64,000 bases of DNA from Dehalococcoidia bacterium (lineage in GTDB: Bacteria > Chloroflexota > Dehalococcoidia > Tepidiformales > Tepidiformaceae), in assembly GCA_020850615.1 (NCBI GenBank), contig JADZEI010000004.1:1-64000 (forward strand), given 5' to 3'. Under the pieces are notes generated by a model. The model was given only the letters and a program-made list of their open reading frames with translations, made no database searches and was not told the DNA's origin. Shown one piece after another: positions 7,680 through 15,985 of this stretch; position 1 is the first letter of the stretch; every line of letters starts with the position of its first letter. Made by a program: the position numbers and the translations under genes.

Positions 7680-9941
7680 CTATGCCAGCCCGTGCAGCTC
7701 TTCCACTACCCGCCGCGGCGAAATCGGCAGGTCCGTGAACCGGTGCCCCGTCGCCTCCGCCACCGCGTTCGCGACCGCCGCTAGCGGCGGTACGATCGGC
7801 ACCTCGCCCACGCCCCGGACGCCGTACGGGTGTCCCGGGTTCGGCACTTCCACCAGCACCGTGTCGATCGCCGGAACGTCCAGCGTCGTCGGCATCCGGT
7901 AGTCCAGGAAGCTCGCGTTCGCCAGCGTCCCGTCCTCGTTGTAGTAGTACTCCTCGTTCAGCGCCCAGCCGATGCCCTGCGCGACGCCGCCCTGGATCTG
8001 CCCCTCCACGTACGACGGGTGGATCGCCGTCCCCACGTCCTGGACCGCCGTGTAGCGCAGGACCGTCACCTTGCCCGTGTCCGGGTCAACTTCCACGTCC
8101 ACAATGTGCGTGGCATAGGCGCCGCCCACGCCCCGCGCCATCAGCGACGCGTTGCCGTAGATCGGCCCCCCGGTCCGCCCCTGCGCCGCCGCGATCTCCG
8201 CGAAAGGGATGCGCTTCGAGCCGTCGCTCGAAACTACCGCCCCATCCTCGTAGCGCAGCTCGCCTTCGGGCGCGTTCAGCAGCTTCGACGCCCGGCTGAT
8301 CATCTGCGCCTGGATGTCCTTCGCCGCTTCGACCACCGCCAGGCCGCTGGCGAACGTCGTCCGGCTGCCGCCGGTCACGTCGTTATGTCCCACGGAGTCC
8401 GTGTCCGCGACGATCGGCTTCACGTCGTCGTACGGGATCCCCAGCGTCTCCGCGAGCTGCATCGCCAGCGACGCCCGCGTCCCACCGATGTCCGTCGAAC
8501 CCTCGATCAGGTTCACCGTGCCGTCCACGTTCACCGCCACCGAGACCGACGACTGCAGCCCCGCGTTGAACCAGAACCCCGACGCGACACCACGGCCGCG
8601 GTTCGGCCCCTCGATCGGCGACTGGTAGTGCGGCGATTCCAGCGCCGCCCTGACGCACTCCTCGTGGCCAATCCGCGGGAACGGCACGCCCGTGACCATC
8701 CGCGTGCCCTCGTGCGCGCTGTTCTTCAGCCGGAACTCGAGCGGGTCCATTCCCGCCGCTTTCGCCAGCTCGTCGATCGCCGTCTCCGTCGCGAACGCCG
8801 ATACCGGCGCCCCCGGCGCCCGGTAGGCCGAGACCTTCGGCTTGTTCACGACGACGTCGTACGCGTCGATCACGAAGTTCTCGATGTTGTAGGGCGAGAG
8901 CATCGTCATCGCGCCCGCGCCCACCGGCGAACCCGGGTAGGCCCCCGCTTCGTACGCCATCTCCGCCTGGACGGCCGTGATGATCCCGTCCTTCTCGGCC
9001 ATCTTCAGCTTGATCGAGCTGCCACTCGTCGGCCCGGTCGCCATGAACACTTCCGTCCGGTTCATCACCAGCTTCACCGGCCGCCCGGCCTTCTTCGAAA
9101 GCAGCGTCGCCACCGGGTCGAGGTAGATCGGGATCTTCCCGCCGAACCCGCCGCCGATCTCCATCGGGATCACCCGGATCTTCGAGACCGGCAGCCGCAG
9201 CACTTCCGCGACCTGCGCCCGGACCACGAACGCGCCCTGCGTGCTCGTCCAGATCGTCAGCGTCCCGTCGCTGTTCCAGCTCGCCGTCGAGTTCTGCGGC
9301 TCGATGTACCCCTGGTGCACCATCTTCGTCGTGAACTCGCGCTCGACGATGTGATCCGCAGCCGCGAACGCCTCCTCGACGTTGCCGCCCTGGAACCGCG
9401 TGATTGCGGCGATATTGCTCGGCTTGTCGCTCGCCTGGCCGCTCATCGACTTCGTGAACCGCGTCTCGCTCAGCAGCGGCGCGTCCTCGCGCATCGCATC
9501 CCGAACGTCGAGCACCGGCGGCAGCACCTCGTACTCGACCCGGATCTTCTTCAGCGCCTCCTCGGCGACGTGCCCGTTGATGGCCGCCACCGCGGCCACC
9601 GCGTGGCCCTTGTAGAGCACCTTGTCCGAAGCAAGGATGTTGTCGCTCAGCTCCTTGAGGTTCACCGCGCTCTCGCCGAGCTCCTCGATCTTGTCCTCCG
9701 CGACCGGGAAGTCCTTGTGCGTCAGGACCGCGAACACGCCCGGCGTCTTCTCGGCCTCGCTCGTATCGATCGAGAGGATGCGGGCGTGCGCATGGGGGCT
9801 GCGCAGGATCCGCCCCTGGATCAGGTTCGGCAGCCGGACGTCAGCGCCGTACTGCGCCTTCCCGGTCACCTTTTCGACGCCGTCGGGGCGGATGGGACGG
9901 GTGCCAACGATGCGGTAGGTGGGGCGATCGATGGTCGTCAC
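7680..9941 (-). CDS. Molybdenum hydroxylase large subunit (xanthine/aldehyde dehydrogenase type)
   Basis: A 753-residue molybdopterin-binding subunit of the xanthine dehydrogenase / CO dehydrogenase family. The N-terminal a/b-hammerhead domain (about residues 15-125) is followed by two cofactor-binding domains with GGGFGGK near the molybdopterin site and AYRAPGAP in the active-site loop. That loop differs from the AYRCSFR signature of form I CO dehydrogenase, so CO oxidation is unlikely. The oxidised substrate (purine, aldehyde or aromatic acyl-CoA) cannot be told. The start is GTG at 9941, with AGGAGG 9 nt upstream inside the end of the preceding gene. Confidence 0.92.
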   Translation of the reverse strand: MTTIDRPTYRIVGTRPIRPDGVEKVTGKAQYGADVRLPNLIQGRILRSPHAHARILSIDTSEAEKTPGVFAVLTHKDFPVAEDKIEELGESAVNLKELSDNILASDKVLYKGHAVAAVAAINGHVAEEALKKIRVEYEVLPPVLDVRDAMREDAPLLSETRFTKSMSGQASDKPSNIAAITRFQGGNVEEAFAAADHIVEREFTTKMVHQGYIEPQNSTASWNSDGTLTIWTSTQGAFVVRAQVAEVLRLPVSKIRVIPMEIGGGFGGKIPIYLDPVATLLSKKAGRPVKLVMNRTEVFMATGPTSGSSIKLKMAEKDGIITAVQAEMAYEAGAYPGSPVGAGAMTMLSPYNIENFVIDAYDVVVNKPKVSAYRAPGAPVSAFATETAIDELAKAAGMDPLEFRLKNSAHEGTRMVTGVPFPRIGHEECVRAALESPHYQSPIEGPNRGRGVASGFWFNAGLQSSVSVAVNVDGTVNLIEGSTDIGGTRASLAMQLAETLGIPYDDVKPIVADTDSVGHNDVTGGSRTTFASGLAVVEAAKDIQAQMISRASKLLNAPEGELRYEDGAVVSSDGSKRIPFAEIAAAQGRTGGPIYGNASLMARGVGGAYATHIVDVEVDPDTGKVTVLRYTAVQDVGTAIHPSYVEGQIQGGVAQGIGWALNEEYYYNEDGTLANASFLDYRMPTTLDVPAIDTVLVEVPNPGHPYGVRGVGEVPIVPPLAAVANAVAEATGHRFTDLPISPRRVVEELHGLA

Positions 9942-9945
9942 GTGA

Positions 9946-10422
9946 TTACGCCTCCTGCATTTGGGCGGACGCCTTGAGGACGGCCCGCACGATCTTGTCG
10001 TATCCGGTGCACCGGCAGAGATTGCCGGCCAGCCACCAGCGTACCCGGTGCTCGTCCGCGTCCGGTTCCGCGTCCAGCAGCGCCTTCGCCGAGACGATGA
10101 ACCCCGGCGTGCAGACGCCGCACTGCAGCGCCGCCTCTTCGAGGAACGCCCGCTGCAGCGGGTGCAGCTTGTCCGCGTTGCCGATGCCCTCGATCGTCGT
10201 GACTTCCGCTCCTTCGGCTTCGACACCGAGGACGCAGCACGAGTTCACGACGCGGCCGTCGAGCAGCACCGCGCAGGCGCCGCAGTTGCCGTTGCTGCAG
10301 CCTTCCTTCGTGCCCGTCAGCCCGAGCTCGTCGCGCAGCACTTCCAGCAGGCTCTGCCGCGGCTCGCAGAGGTACTCGGTCTCCACGCCATTGAGCGTGG
10401 TCGTGACATGTGAACGGGCCAT
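9946..10422 (-). CDS. Molybdenum hydroxylase small subunit, two [2Fe-2S] clusters
   Basis: A 158-residue electron-transfer subunit. The plant-ferredoxin-like N-terminal domain binds one [2Fe-2S] cluster through Cys42, Cys47, Cys50 and Cys62 (CSNGNCGAC pattern). The helical C-terminal domain binds the second through CGVC and CRC (QCGVCTPGF, NLCRCTGY). All eight cysteines are present and the length is normal. It passes electrons from the molybdenum centre to the FAD subunit encoded two bases upstream. It ends four bases before the large-subunit start. Confidence 0.95.
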   Translation of the reverse strand: MARSHVTTTLNGVETEYLCEPRQSLLEVLRDELGLTGTKEGCSNGNCGACAVLLDGRVVNSCCVLGVEAEGAEVTTIEGIGNADKLHPLQRAFLEEAALQCGVCTPGFIVSAKALLDAEPDADEHRVRWWLAGNLCRCTGYDKIVRAVLKASAQMQEA

Positions 10423-10424
10423 GG

Positions 10425-11297
10425 TTAGCGTGCCTCCCGGATGCGCTCGAGCGCCCGTTCCAGGGCGCGGACGGTGAGGACGGAAACGAGGTGCTTCCGT
10501 TGCGCGGCCGACCCGCGCATGTCCGTGATCGGCGTCGCCGCGGCAGCTGCCGCCGCCCCGGCCTTTTCGAAGGTCTCCCGCGTCGCCGGCTGGCCGATCA
10601 GCGCCTCAGCAGCCGAGGGCACGAACAGCGGCGTCGCCGCCACCGCCCCCAGCGCCACCCGCGCCGACACGATCCGGTCGCTCTCATCGAGCCCGATCCG
10701 CACGCCCGCGCTCGCAACCGCGATGTCCATCTCGTTCCGCGGGATGAAGCGGTGGTAGTACGCTCCTTCTCGCGCGCCCAGCGCCGGGATGCGCACCTGC
10801 AGCAGGATCTCGCCCGGCTGGAGCGAGCTCCGCCCCGGCCCGGCGAAGAACGCCTCCACCGGAACCTCGCCCGTCCCCCGGTCCGAGCCGATGACCAGCA
10901 GCGCGCCCAGCGCGATCAGCGCCGGCGACGAATCCGCAGCGGGGCTCGCGTTGCAGAGGTTGCCGCCCAGCGTCGCCCGCGACTGGATCGCCGTCCCGCC
11001 GATGATCGTCGCCGCGTCGCAGAGTGCCGGCTGCCGCCGCCGGACCTCCGGGTCCTCGTACAGCTGCGCCAGCGGCACCGCCGCCCCGATTTCGAGCGTG
11101 CCATCCGCCGCGAACCCGTACGACATGAGCTCCGGGATGTGCTTGAGGTCGATCAGCTGGTCGCACTGCTTGCGGCCTTCCCGCAGCTGCACGATGACGT
11201 CCGTGCCGCCCGCGAGCATGAGCGACGTCCGCCCACTGCCCAGCGCGGCATACGCCTCGGTCAATGACCGCGGCGCGAGATAGTCGAAGTTCTCCAT
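10425..11297 (-). CDS. Molybdenum hydroxylase FAD-binding medium subunit
   Basis: A 290-residue FAD subunit of the CoxM/XdhB type. The FAD-binding motifs are AGGTDVIVQLREG (residues 29-41) and TIIGGTAIQSRATLGGNLCNASPAAD (around 97-122), both complete. It is the first gene of the medium, small, large, MoaD-like operon. The short gap to the divergent DUF2207 gene (11298-11359) must hold its promoter; I see no clear consensus hexamers there. Confidence 0.94.
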   Translation of the reverse strand: MENFDYLAPRSLTEAYAALGSGRTSLMLAGGTDVIVQLREGRKQCDQLIDLKHIPELMSYGFAADGTLEIGAAVPLAQLYEDPEVRRRQPALCDAATIIGGTAIQSRATLGGNLCNASPAADSSPALIALGALLVIGSDRGTGEVPVEAFFAGPGRSSLQPGEILLQVRIPALGAREGAYYHRFIPRNEMDIAVASAGVRIGLDESDRIVSARVALGAVAATPLFVPSAAEALIGQPATRETFEKAGAAAAAAATPITDMRGSAAQRKHLVSVLTVRALERALERIREAR

Positions 11298-11359
11298 GTG
11301 CCCCCTGACCCTTAGGGATTACCCGCGAAATGTGAGACCCGCCCTGTACCGGGTCTGCG

Positions 11360-13891
11360 ATGCGGCCGATCATACGGGCCGTGAAAACGCTTGTCGCCCC
11401 GCGTGTCACCGTCCCCACCGCGTTCGCCCTCCTGCTCCTCGCAGTTGCGCTGCTGCCCCTCCATGCCAGCGCCGCCGAGTCCATGCCCGCCTTCGAAGCC
11501 CACTACCAGGTTAACGCCGACGGCACCGTCGATGTCACCGAGACCATCACCTGGGACTTCGAAAGCGCGCCGGACCGGCACGGCATCTTCCGCGACCTCG
11601 CCCTCACCGGCCTCTGCGGCGCGCCCGGCGCACGGCTCGTGGACTGCGAAAGCGGCTACAACCGCCGCTGGGACTACGACACCATCAGCGTGACCGGCCC
11701 CGCCGGCGAGGAGCTCCCCTTCGAGACGGACGAAGTCGCGTCGAACAGCCCGCTGCCAAACCAGGAGCTCCTCCGCATCCGCATCGGCGACCCCGATGCC
11801 ACCGTCACCGGCGTCCAGACCTACGTGCTGCGCTACCGCATCCACGGCGCCCTCGATGCCACGCCCGGAGCGGACGAGCTCTACTGGAACGTCACCGGTG
11901 CCTGGACCGTGCCGATCCAGGCCGCCACCGTCACCGTTACCGCCCCCAGCGGCGCCACCATCGAGCCCGCCTGCTACCAGGGCCCCCTCGGCACGACCAC
12001 GAAGTGCGCCGCCGCGGCCGCGGGCAACACCGCCACCTACACGGCGAACGGCCCCATCCGCCCCACCCAGCAGATGACCGTCTCCGCCCGCTTCGACGCC
12101 GGCACGCTGCCCCTCACCGCACCCCGCCTCTCGCCGCTCGCCGCCGCGCAGGTCGCCGAGTCCATGCGCTCCTTCGAAGCCGACTACACCATCAACGAAG
12201 ACGGCACGGTCGACGTCGTCGAGGTCATCGAGTGGGACTTCGCCAGCGCCCGGGACAGGCACGGCATCTTCCGCGACCTCATCGCAACCCAGGACTGCCC
12301 CTCCGGCGCGGAGGAGCGCGTCTACCCCTGCCCGACCACCCACGAGCGGAGCTGGGAGTACAGCGACATCAGCGTCGAAGACGAGCGCGGCCGCGACGTG
12401 CCCTTCGAACAGAGCCGCGAAGAGGACGCCGTCCGCCTCAAGATCGGCGACGCCGACATCGAGGTCACGGGCGTCCAGACCTACGTCATCCGCTATCGCA
12501 TCGAAGGCGTCCTCGACGCCTACGAGGACTTCGACCAGCTCTTCTGGAACGCCAGCGGCACCTGGCCCGTGCCGGTCGAACGGTTCGTCGTGCGCGTCAC
12601 CCTGCCTTCGGGCGAATTCGACCGCACCTTTTGCTACGAGGGCGACCCCGACGACGATGTCGACTGCCCCTCCCGCGCGAACGGCGCCGTCGCCTCCTTC
12701 ACCTCCGACGGCGTAATCCCGCCGGGCGAGCAGGTCACCATCGCTGCCGAGTTCCCGAAGGGCATCGCCGAAATCCAGCCACCGATGCTGAAGGACAAGC
12801 CCACCATCGACGACTACTTCGCGCTCGACCCGCTCGAGCTCGGCGGCGCCGTCCTCGGCAGCCTCGCGGGCGTCGCCGGCGTCGTGGCGCTCTGGTGGCG
12901 CCAGGGCCGCGACCGCGCCTACAAATCGCTCTACTACCTCACGAACGACCCCACCGAAGGCCGCCGTCCGCTCTTCGCCAAGCAGGACATCGTCGTCGAG
13001 TACCTCCCGCCCGACGGCCTCCGCCCCGCCCAGATGGGCATGATCCTCGACGAGAAAGCCGACACCCTCGACGTCACCGCCACCATGGTCGACCTCGCCG
13101 TGCGCGGCCACCTCCACATCACCGAGATCCCCAAGAAGGGCTGGTTCGGCAGCAAGGACTGGAAGCTCGAGAAGCTCCAGGGCGAAGACCAGCTCCTGCC
13201 CTACGAAAGCAAGCTCCTCTCGTCCCTCTTCCAGTCCGGAGACACCGTGGAGATCTCCGACCTCAAGGACAAGTTCGCCACCCGCCTCGGCAAGGTGAAG
13301 GAAGAGCTCGTCGACGACGCGATGAAGCGGAAGTGGTTCAGCCAGAAGCCCGGCACCAGCAAGGGCATCTGGGTCGGCGCCGCCATCGCCCTCGTGGCCA
13401 TCGGCGGCCTCGTGGGCTTCGGCGCCGCCGTCTGGATCGGCCGCGCCCTGCTCGGTGCACCGTTCGTCGTCGCCGGCATCATCCTGTTCTTCATGTCGTT
13501 CTCGATGGCCCGGCGCACCGCCACCGGCAGCGAAGCCCTCCGCCGCGTCCTCGGCTTCCGGCTCTACGTCGCCACCGCCGAAAAGCGCATGCAGGAGTTC
13601 AACGAGCAGCAGAACATCTTCGCCCGCTATCTCCCCTACGCGATGATCTTCGACGTCGTCGACAAGTGGGCGAAAGCGTTCGAAGGGCTCGAAAACGACC
13701 CGGCGCAGGCCGGCACCGCATCCTGGTACACCGGCATCGGCGCCTTCAGCGCGGCCAGCTTCGCCAGCGACATGAGCGGCTTCTCCAGCTCCGTCTCTTC
13801 CACCATCGCCAGCACGCCCAGCTCCAGCGGCTCCGGCTCCAGCGGCGGCGCCGGTGGTGGCGGCGGCGGCGGTGGCGGCGGCTCCTGGTAG
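11360..13891 (+). CDS. DUF2207 membrane protein with tandem DUF2207 domains
   Basis: An 843-residue protein. A signal peptide (about residues 1-40) precedes two copies of the extracytoplasmic DUF2207 domain, roughly residues 43-240 and 265-470. Both copies begin with the same pattern (M-x-[AS]FEA[HD]Y) and carry DRHGIFRDL and TGVQTYV[LI]RYRI. Membrane helices follow near 490 and 660-710, a cytoplasmic region lies between them, and the tail is a run of ten or so glycines ending in SW. Family members usually have one DUF2207 domain, so the duplication is unusual. The function is unknown; these proteins often have a Gly-rich C-terminus like this one. No good ribosome site precedes the ATG, so the exact start is uncertain. 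Confidence 0.88.
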   Translation: MRPIIRAVKTLVAPRVTVPTAFALLLLAVALLPLHASAAESMPAFEAHYQVNADGTVDVTETITWDFESAPDRHGIFRDLALTGLCGAPGARLVDCESGYNRRWDYDTISVTGPAGEELPFETDEVASNSPLPNQELLRIRIGDPDATVTGVQTYVLRYRIHGALDATPGADELYWNVTGAWTVPIQAATVTVTAPSGATIEPACYQGPLGTTTKCAAAAAGNTATYTANGPIRPTQQMTVSARFDAGTLPLTAPRLSPLAAAQVAESMRSFEADYTINEDGTVDVVEVIEWDFASARDRHGIFRDLIATQDCPSGAEERVYPCPTTHERSWEYSDISVEDERGRDVPFEQSREEDAVRLKIGDADIEVTGVQTYVIRYRIEGVLDAYEDFDQLFWNASGTWPVPVERFVVRVTLPSGEFDRTFCYEGDPDDDVDCPSRANGAVASFTSDGVIPPGEQVTIAAEFPKGIAEIQPPMLKDKPTIDDYFALDPLELGGAVLGSLAGVAGVVALWWRQGRDRAYKSLYYLTNDPTEGRRPLFAKQDIVVEYLPPDGLRPAQMGMILDEKADTLDVTATMVDLAVRGHLHITEIPKKGWFGSKDWKLEKLQGEDQLLPYESKLLSSLFQSGDTVEISDLKDKFATRLGKVKEELVDDAMKRKWFSQKPGTSKGIWVGAAIALVAIGGLVGFGAAVWIGRALLGAPFVVAGIILFFMSFSMARRTATGSEALRRVLGFRLYVATAEKRMQEFNEQQNIFARYLPYAMIFDVVDKWAKAFEGLENDPAQAGTASWYTGIGAFSAASFASDMSGFSSSVSSTIASTPSSSGSGSSGGAGGGGGGGGGGSW

Positions 13892-14052
13892 TTCCCAGTT
13901 CCTGGTACCCAGAGGCCAATCACCCTGTTCACCCAGCCCGGACTCGCCGCCCTGGGTGTCGCACAAACCCCCTCGCCCGCCGCAGCGGGAGAGGGGGCAG
14001 GGGGTGAGGGCCCACCCGCCCAAATCGCCTCTGGGGACTGGGAACTGGGAAC
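13891..14052. repeat. Small element with 26-bp terminal inverted repeats
   Basis: The left end 13891-13916 and the right end 14027-14052 are inverted copies that agree at 23 of 26 positions; they start GTTCCCAGTTCC and end CCAGAGGC. The 162-bp element holds a REP-like palindrome at 13968-14010 and no gene of its own. It begins at the stop codon of the DUF2207 gene and supplies the last 41 or so codons of the convergent selenoprotein gene. It looks like a MITE or REP-cluster insertion. Confidence 0.65.
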
Positions 14053-15140
14053 CTTACAACGTCCGTCCTCGGGTAATACTCGTCCGGCCCCAACCGCTCC
14101 ACTTCCGCCCAGAAGCTCGAGTCGAATGGCCACGGCTCCGTGTCCCCGTCTGCCGGGCCCTGCGCGAACAACGCCATCGGCCCCTCGCCACGCTCCGCGC
14201 TCACCGCCGACCACGCCTGGCGCTTGTACGTCCAGTTCTCCGGCTGCAGCCGGTGCGCCGCGTTGAAGTGCCCGATCGCCGCCGCGCGCCGGCCCGCCCG
14301 CCACAGGTGCACGCCGAGCTCGAACTCCGCCGCCGCCTGCGATACCTCGATCGGCCGCGGCTGCGACCGCGCGATCACCTCATCCGGCGTCAGCGCGTAT
14401 TCGCTCGTCCCGCCCTTCGCCGCCCAGTCCCGGATCGCGTCGGCGTAGTGCCGGCGGTCCTGTCCGCCTTCGAGGAACCGGTACCGCACGCGGCCCGCAC
14501 CGCCGCCTTCGGGCCGCTCCGGTGGGGGCGGCGGCCACCCCGGCTCCGCGGGACGCACGATCATGCCCTGCTCGTCGATCCACACCACGTTCGGGATGTT
14601 CACCACGCCGAACAGCGCGTCCATGGCGTGCTCCGTGTCGATCAGCGACGGGTGCGCAGGGTTCGCCGCCTCCACGAACGGGCGGCCAAGCTCCGGTCCG
14701 CTCATCTCCAGGCATACCGTGACGATTTCGAGTCCAGCGGGAGCCAGCTCCTCGCGCAGTGCCTGCCACCCGGGCAGGTCATGCCGACATCCTCAGTAGG
14801 GCGCCCAGGCGACGAGCAACACCTTCTTTCCGCGGAGCGAGGAGAGCCGCAGCTCGCTGCCGTCGAACGCCGGGAGGGTGAAATCGGGAGCCTCCGCGGA
14901 GACCAGCGCCCGCTCGCCGAGCGACTCCGGGCCAAGCGCCCACAGCCCCTCGCCCGGGTCGTGCACCAGGGCCATGCGCAGCCGGTCGGCCGTGGCCTGC
15001 AGGTCGATCCCCTCTCCCCGGCCGAGCGGGACGCAGACATCGCCCTTGCACGCGCCTTCGGGCTTGATCTCCCACCCGGTGCCGGCCGCAAACTCCGCGG
15101 CGCTGATGTCCAGCCGGTCAAGGATCACGGTCGTCTCCAC
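13929..15140 (-). CDS. Probable selenoprotein: ResA/TlpA-like redoxin with in-frame UGA
   Basis: One frame runs from GTG 15140 to 13929 and is interrupted only by a TGA at 14793-14795; read as selenocysteine it gives 403 residues with Sec116. The N-terminal region (1-80) has Cys at 50 and 56. A thioredoxin/AhpC domain follows: APDFTLPAFDGSELRLSSLRGK at about 84-105, WAPY-U-GCRHDLPGW around the UGA, then the cis-Pro region NIPNVVWID. UGA sits exactly where the catalytic cysteine of TlpA/ResA proteins belongs, and Cys118 follows. A hairpin with a GG loop lies just downstream (14756-14784). A C-terminal TPR-like helical region follows near 290-330. The last 41 residues come from the repeat element 13891-14052 and look foreign. 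The alternative, two fragments of a dead gene, is less likely because coding quality continues after the TGA. Confidence 0.8.
13968..14010. repeat. REP-like palindrome, copy 1
   Basis: CCCCCTCGCCCGC followed by CGCAGCGGGAGAGGGGG, then GGGGGTGAGGG. The same core recurs at 49142-49168 and 49204-49249, both times between genes. It can fold into a GC-rich hairpin. Confidence 0.7.
14756..14784 (-). promoter_or_regulatory. Bacterial SECIS-like hairpin after UGA
   Basis: Fifteen nt after the UGA, CCUGCC (14773-14778) pairs perfectly with GGCAGG (14762-14767) around the loop CGGGU (14768-14772), with GG in the apical loop as in known bacterial SECIS elements. A lower stem GCA/UGC (14782-14784 with 14756-14758) is separated by a small internal loop. 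The GG lies 22-24 nt from the UGA, within the known spacing of about 16-37 nt. Confidence 0.7.
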
Positions 15141-15230
15141 TGCCGCGCGGGCGCCAGGTTCGCACCCGGACCGGCCATTCCCGTGGCGGGCCCAATCTAA
15201 TTGCGCGTTGCAAAGGACGTCAATCGCCGC

Positions 15231-15950
15231 TCACGCCAGGAACGCCCGCAACCGGTGCGGCATGTTCGTGATGATCCCGTCCACCCCCGCCGCGATGAGC
15301 CGCTCCCAGTCCGCCGGCTCGTCCGCGGTCCACGTCCACACGCAGAGCTGCCGCCGCTTCGCCGCGACCACCAGCTCGCGCGTCACCACGTGGTGCTCGA
15401 CCGAGATCGCCTGCCCGCCGCGCTTCAGCGTCCCCATGATCAGCCGCTCCACATCCTCGCCGAAGATCGGCCCCGAGATGATCGCCGCCGACACGCGCGG
15501 CTCGGCCGCCCGGGCGCGCGCCACCATCGCCGGGTTGAACGAATGCACCGCCGACCACGCCTGCGCCTCGCACGCCCTCACCACCGCCAGGGCCGCGTCG
15601 ACGAGACGTTCGTCCCACTCCGGCGCGCCCGGCGTCGCCTTCAGCTCGCACATCACGGTCAGCCGCCCCGCCACGAGCTCGAGCACCTCCGCGAGCGTGG
15701 GCACGAGCTCCCCGCCCCCCGCGTCCGCCGCCCGGAGCTGCGCCAGCGTGAAGTCCCGCACCGACCCGGTGAGGTTCGTCGTGCGGTCCACCCGCGTGTC
15801 GTGCATCAGCACCGGCACGCCGTCCGCGCTGAGCAGGACATCGATCTCCATCGCCTCGGCGCCCGCGTCCAGGGCGGCGCGGACGCCCGCGAGGGTGTTC
15901 GCGGGCGCTTCTCCCGCGGCAGCGGCATGGCCAATGACGAACGGCTTCAT
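15231..15950 (-). CDS. Glycerophosphodiester phosphodiesterase family protein
   Basis: A 239-residue cytoplasmic protein of the GDPD TIM-barrel family, which hydrolyses glycerophosphodiesters to glycerol-3-phosphate. Visible motifs are GHAAAAGEAPANT (residues 7-19), EIDVLLSADGVPVLMHD (about 35-51) with the metal-binding Glu/Asp and second His, and the closing TWTADEP and DGIITNMP. The usual HRG at the first catalytic histidine is HAA here, so the arginine is missing. The ATG at 15950 begins at the first conserved strand; a longer open frame upstream is a shadow of the enoyl-CoA hydratase gene. Confidence 0.9.
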   Translation of the reverse strand: MKPFVIGHAAAAGEAPANTLAGVRAALDAGAEAMEIDVLLSADGVPVLMHDTRVDRTTNLTGSVRDFTLAQLRAADAGGGELVPTLAEVLELVAGRLTVMCELKATPGAPEWDERLVDAALAVVRACEAQAWSAVHSFNPAMVARARAAEPRVSAAIISGPIFGEDVERLIMGTLKRGGQAISVEHHVVTRELVVAAKRRQLCVWTWTADEPADWERLIAAGVDGIITNMPHRLRAFLA

Positions 15951-15985
15951 GCCGCGAAGCCTACGGCCTCGCGCCGCAACGGGTG

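Noticed and set aside
7680-9941. Form I carbon monoxide dehydrogenase
   Set aside because: The active-site loop reads AYRAPGAP instead of AYRCSFR, so the gene is a general molybdenum hydroxylase.
12004-14007. Long plus-strand Arg/Pro-rich frame inside the DUF2207 gene
   Set aside because: A shadow frame produced by the GC-rich codon pattern; the true frame has domains and a signal peptide.
13929-14705. Separate gene starting at ATG 14705
   Set aside because: It would begin in the middle of a thioredoxin fold; the frame is continuous with 14793-15140 apart from one TGA, and the selenocysteine reading explains both parts.
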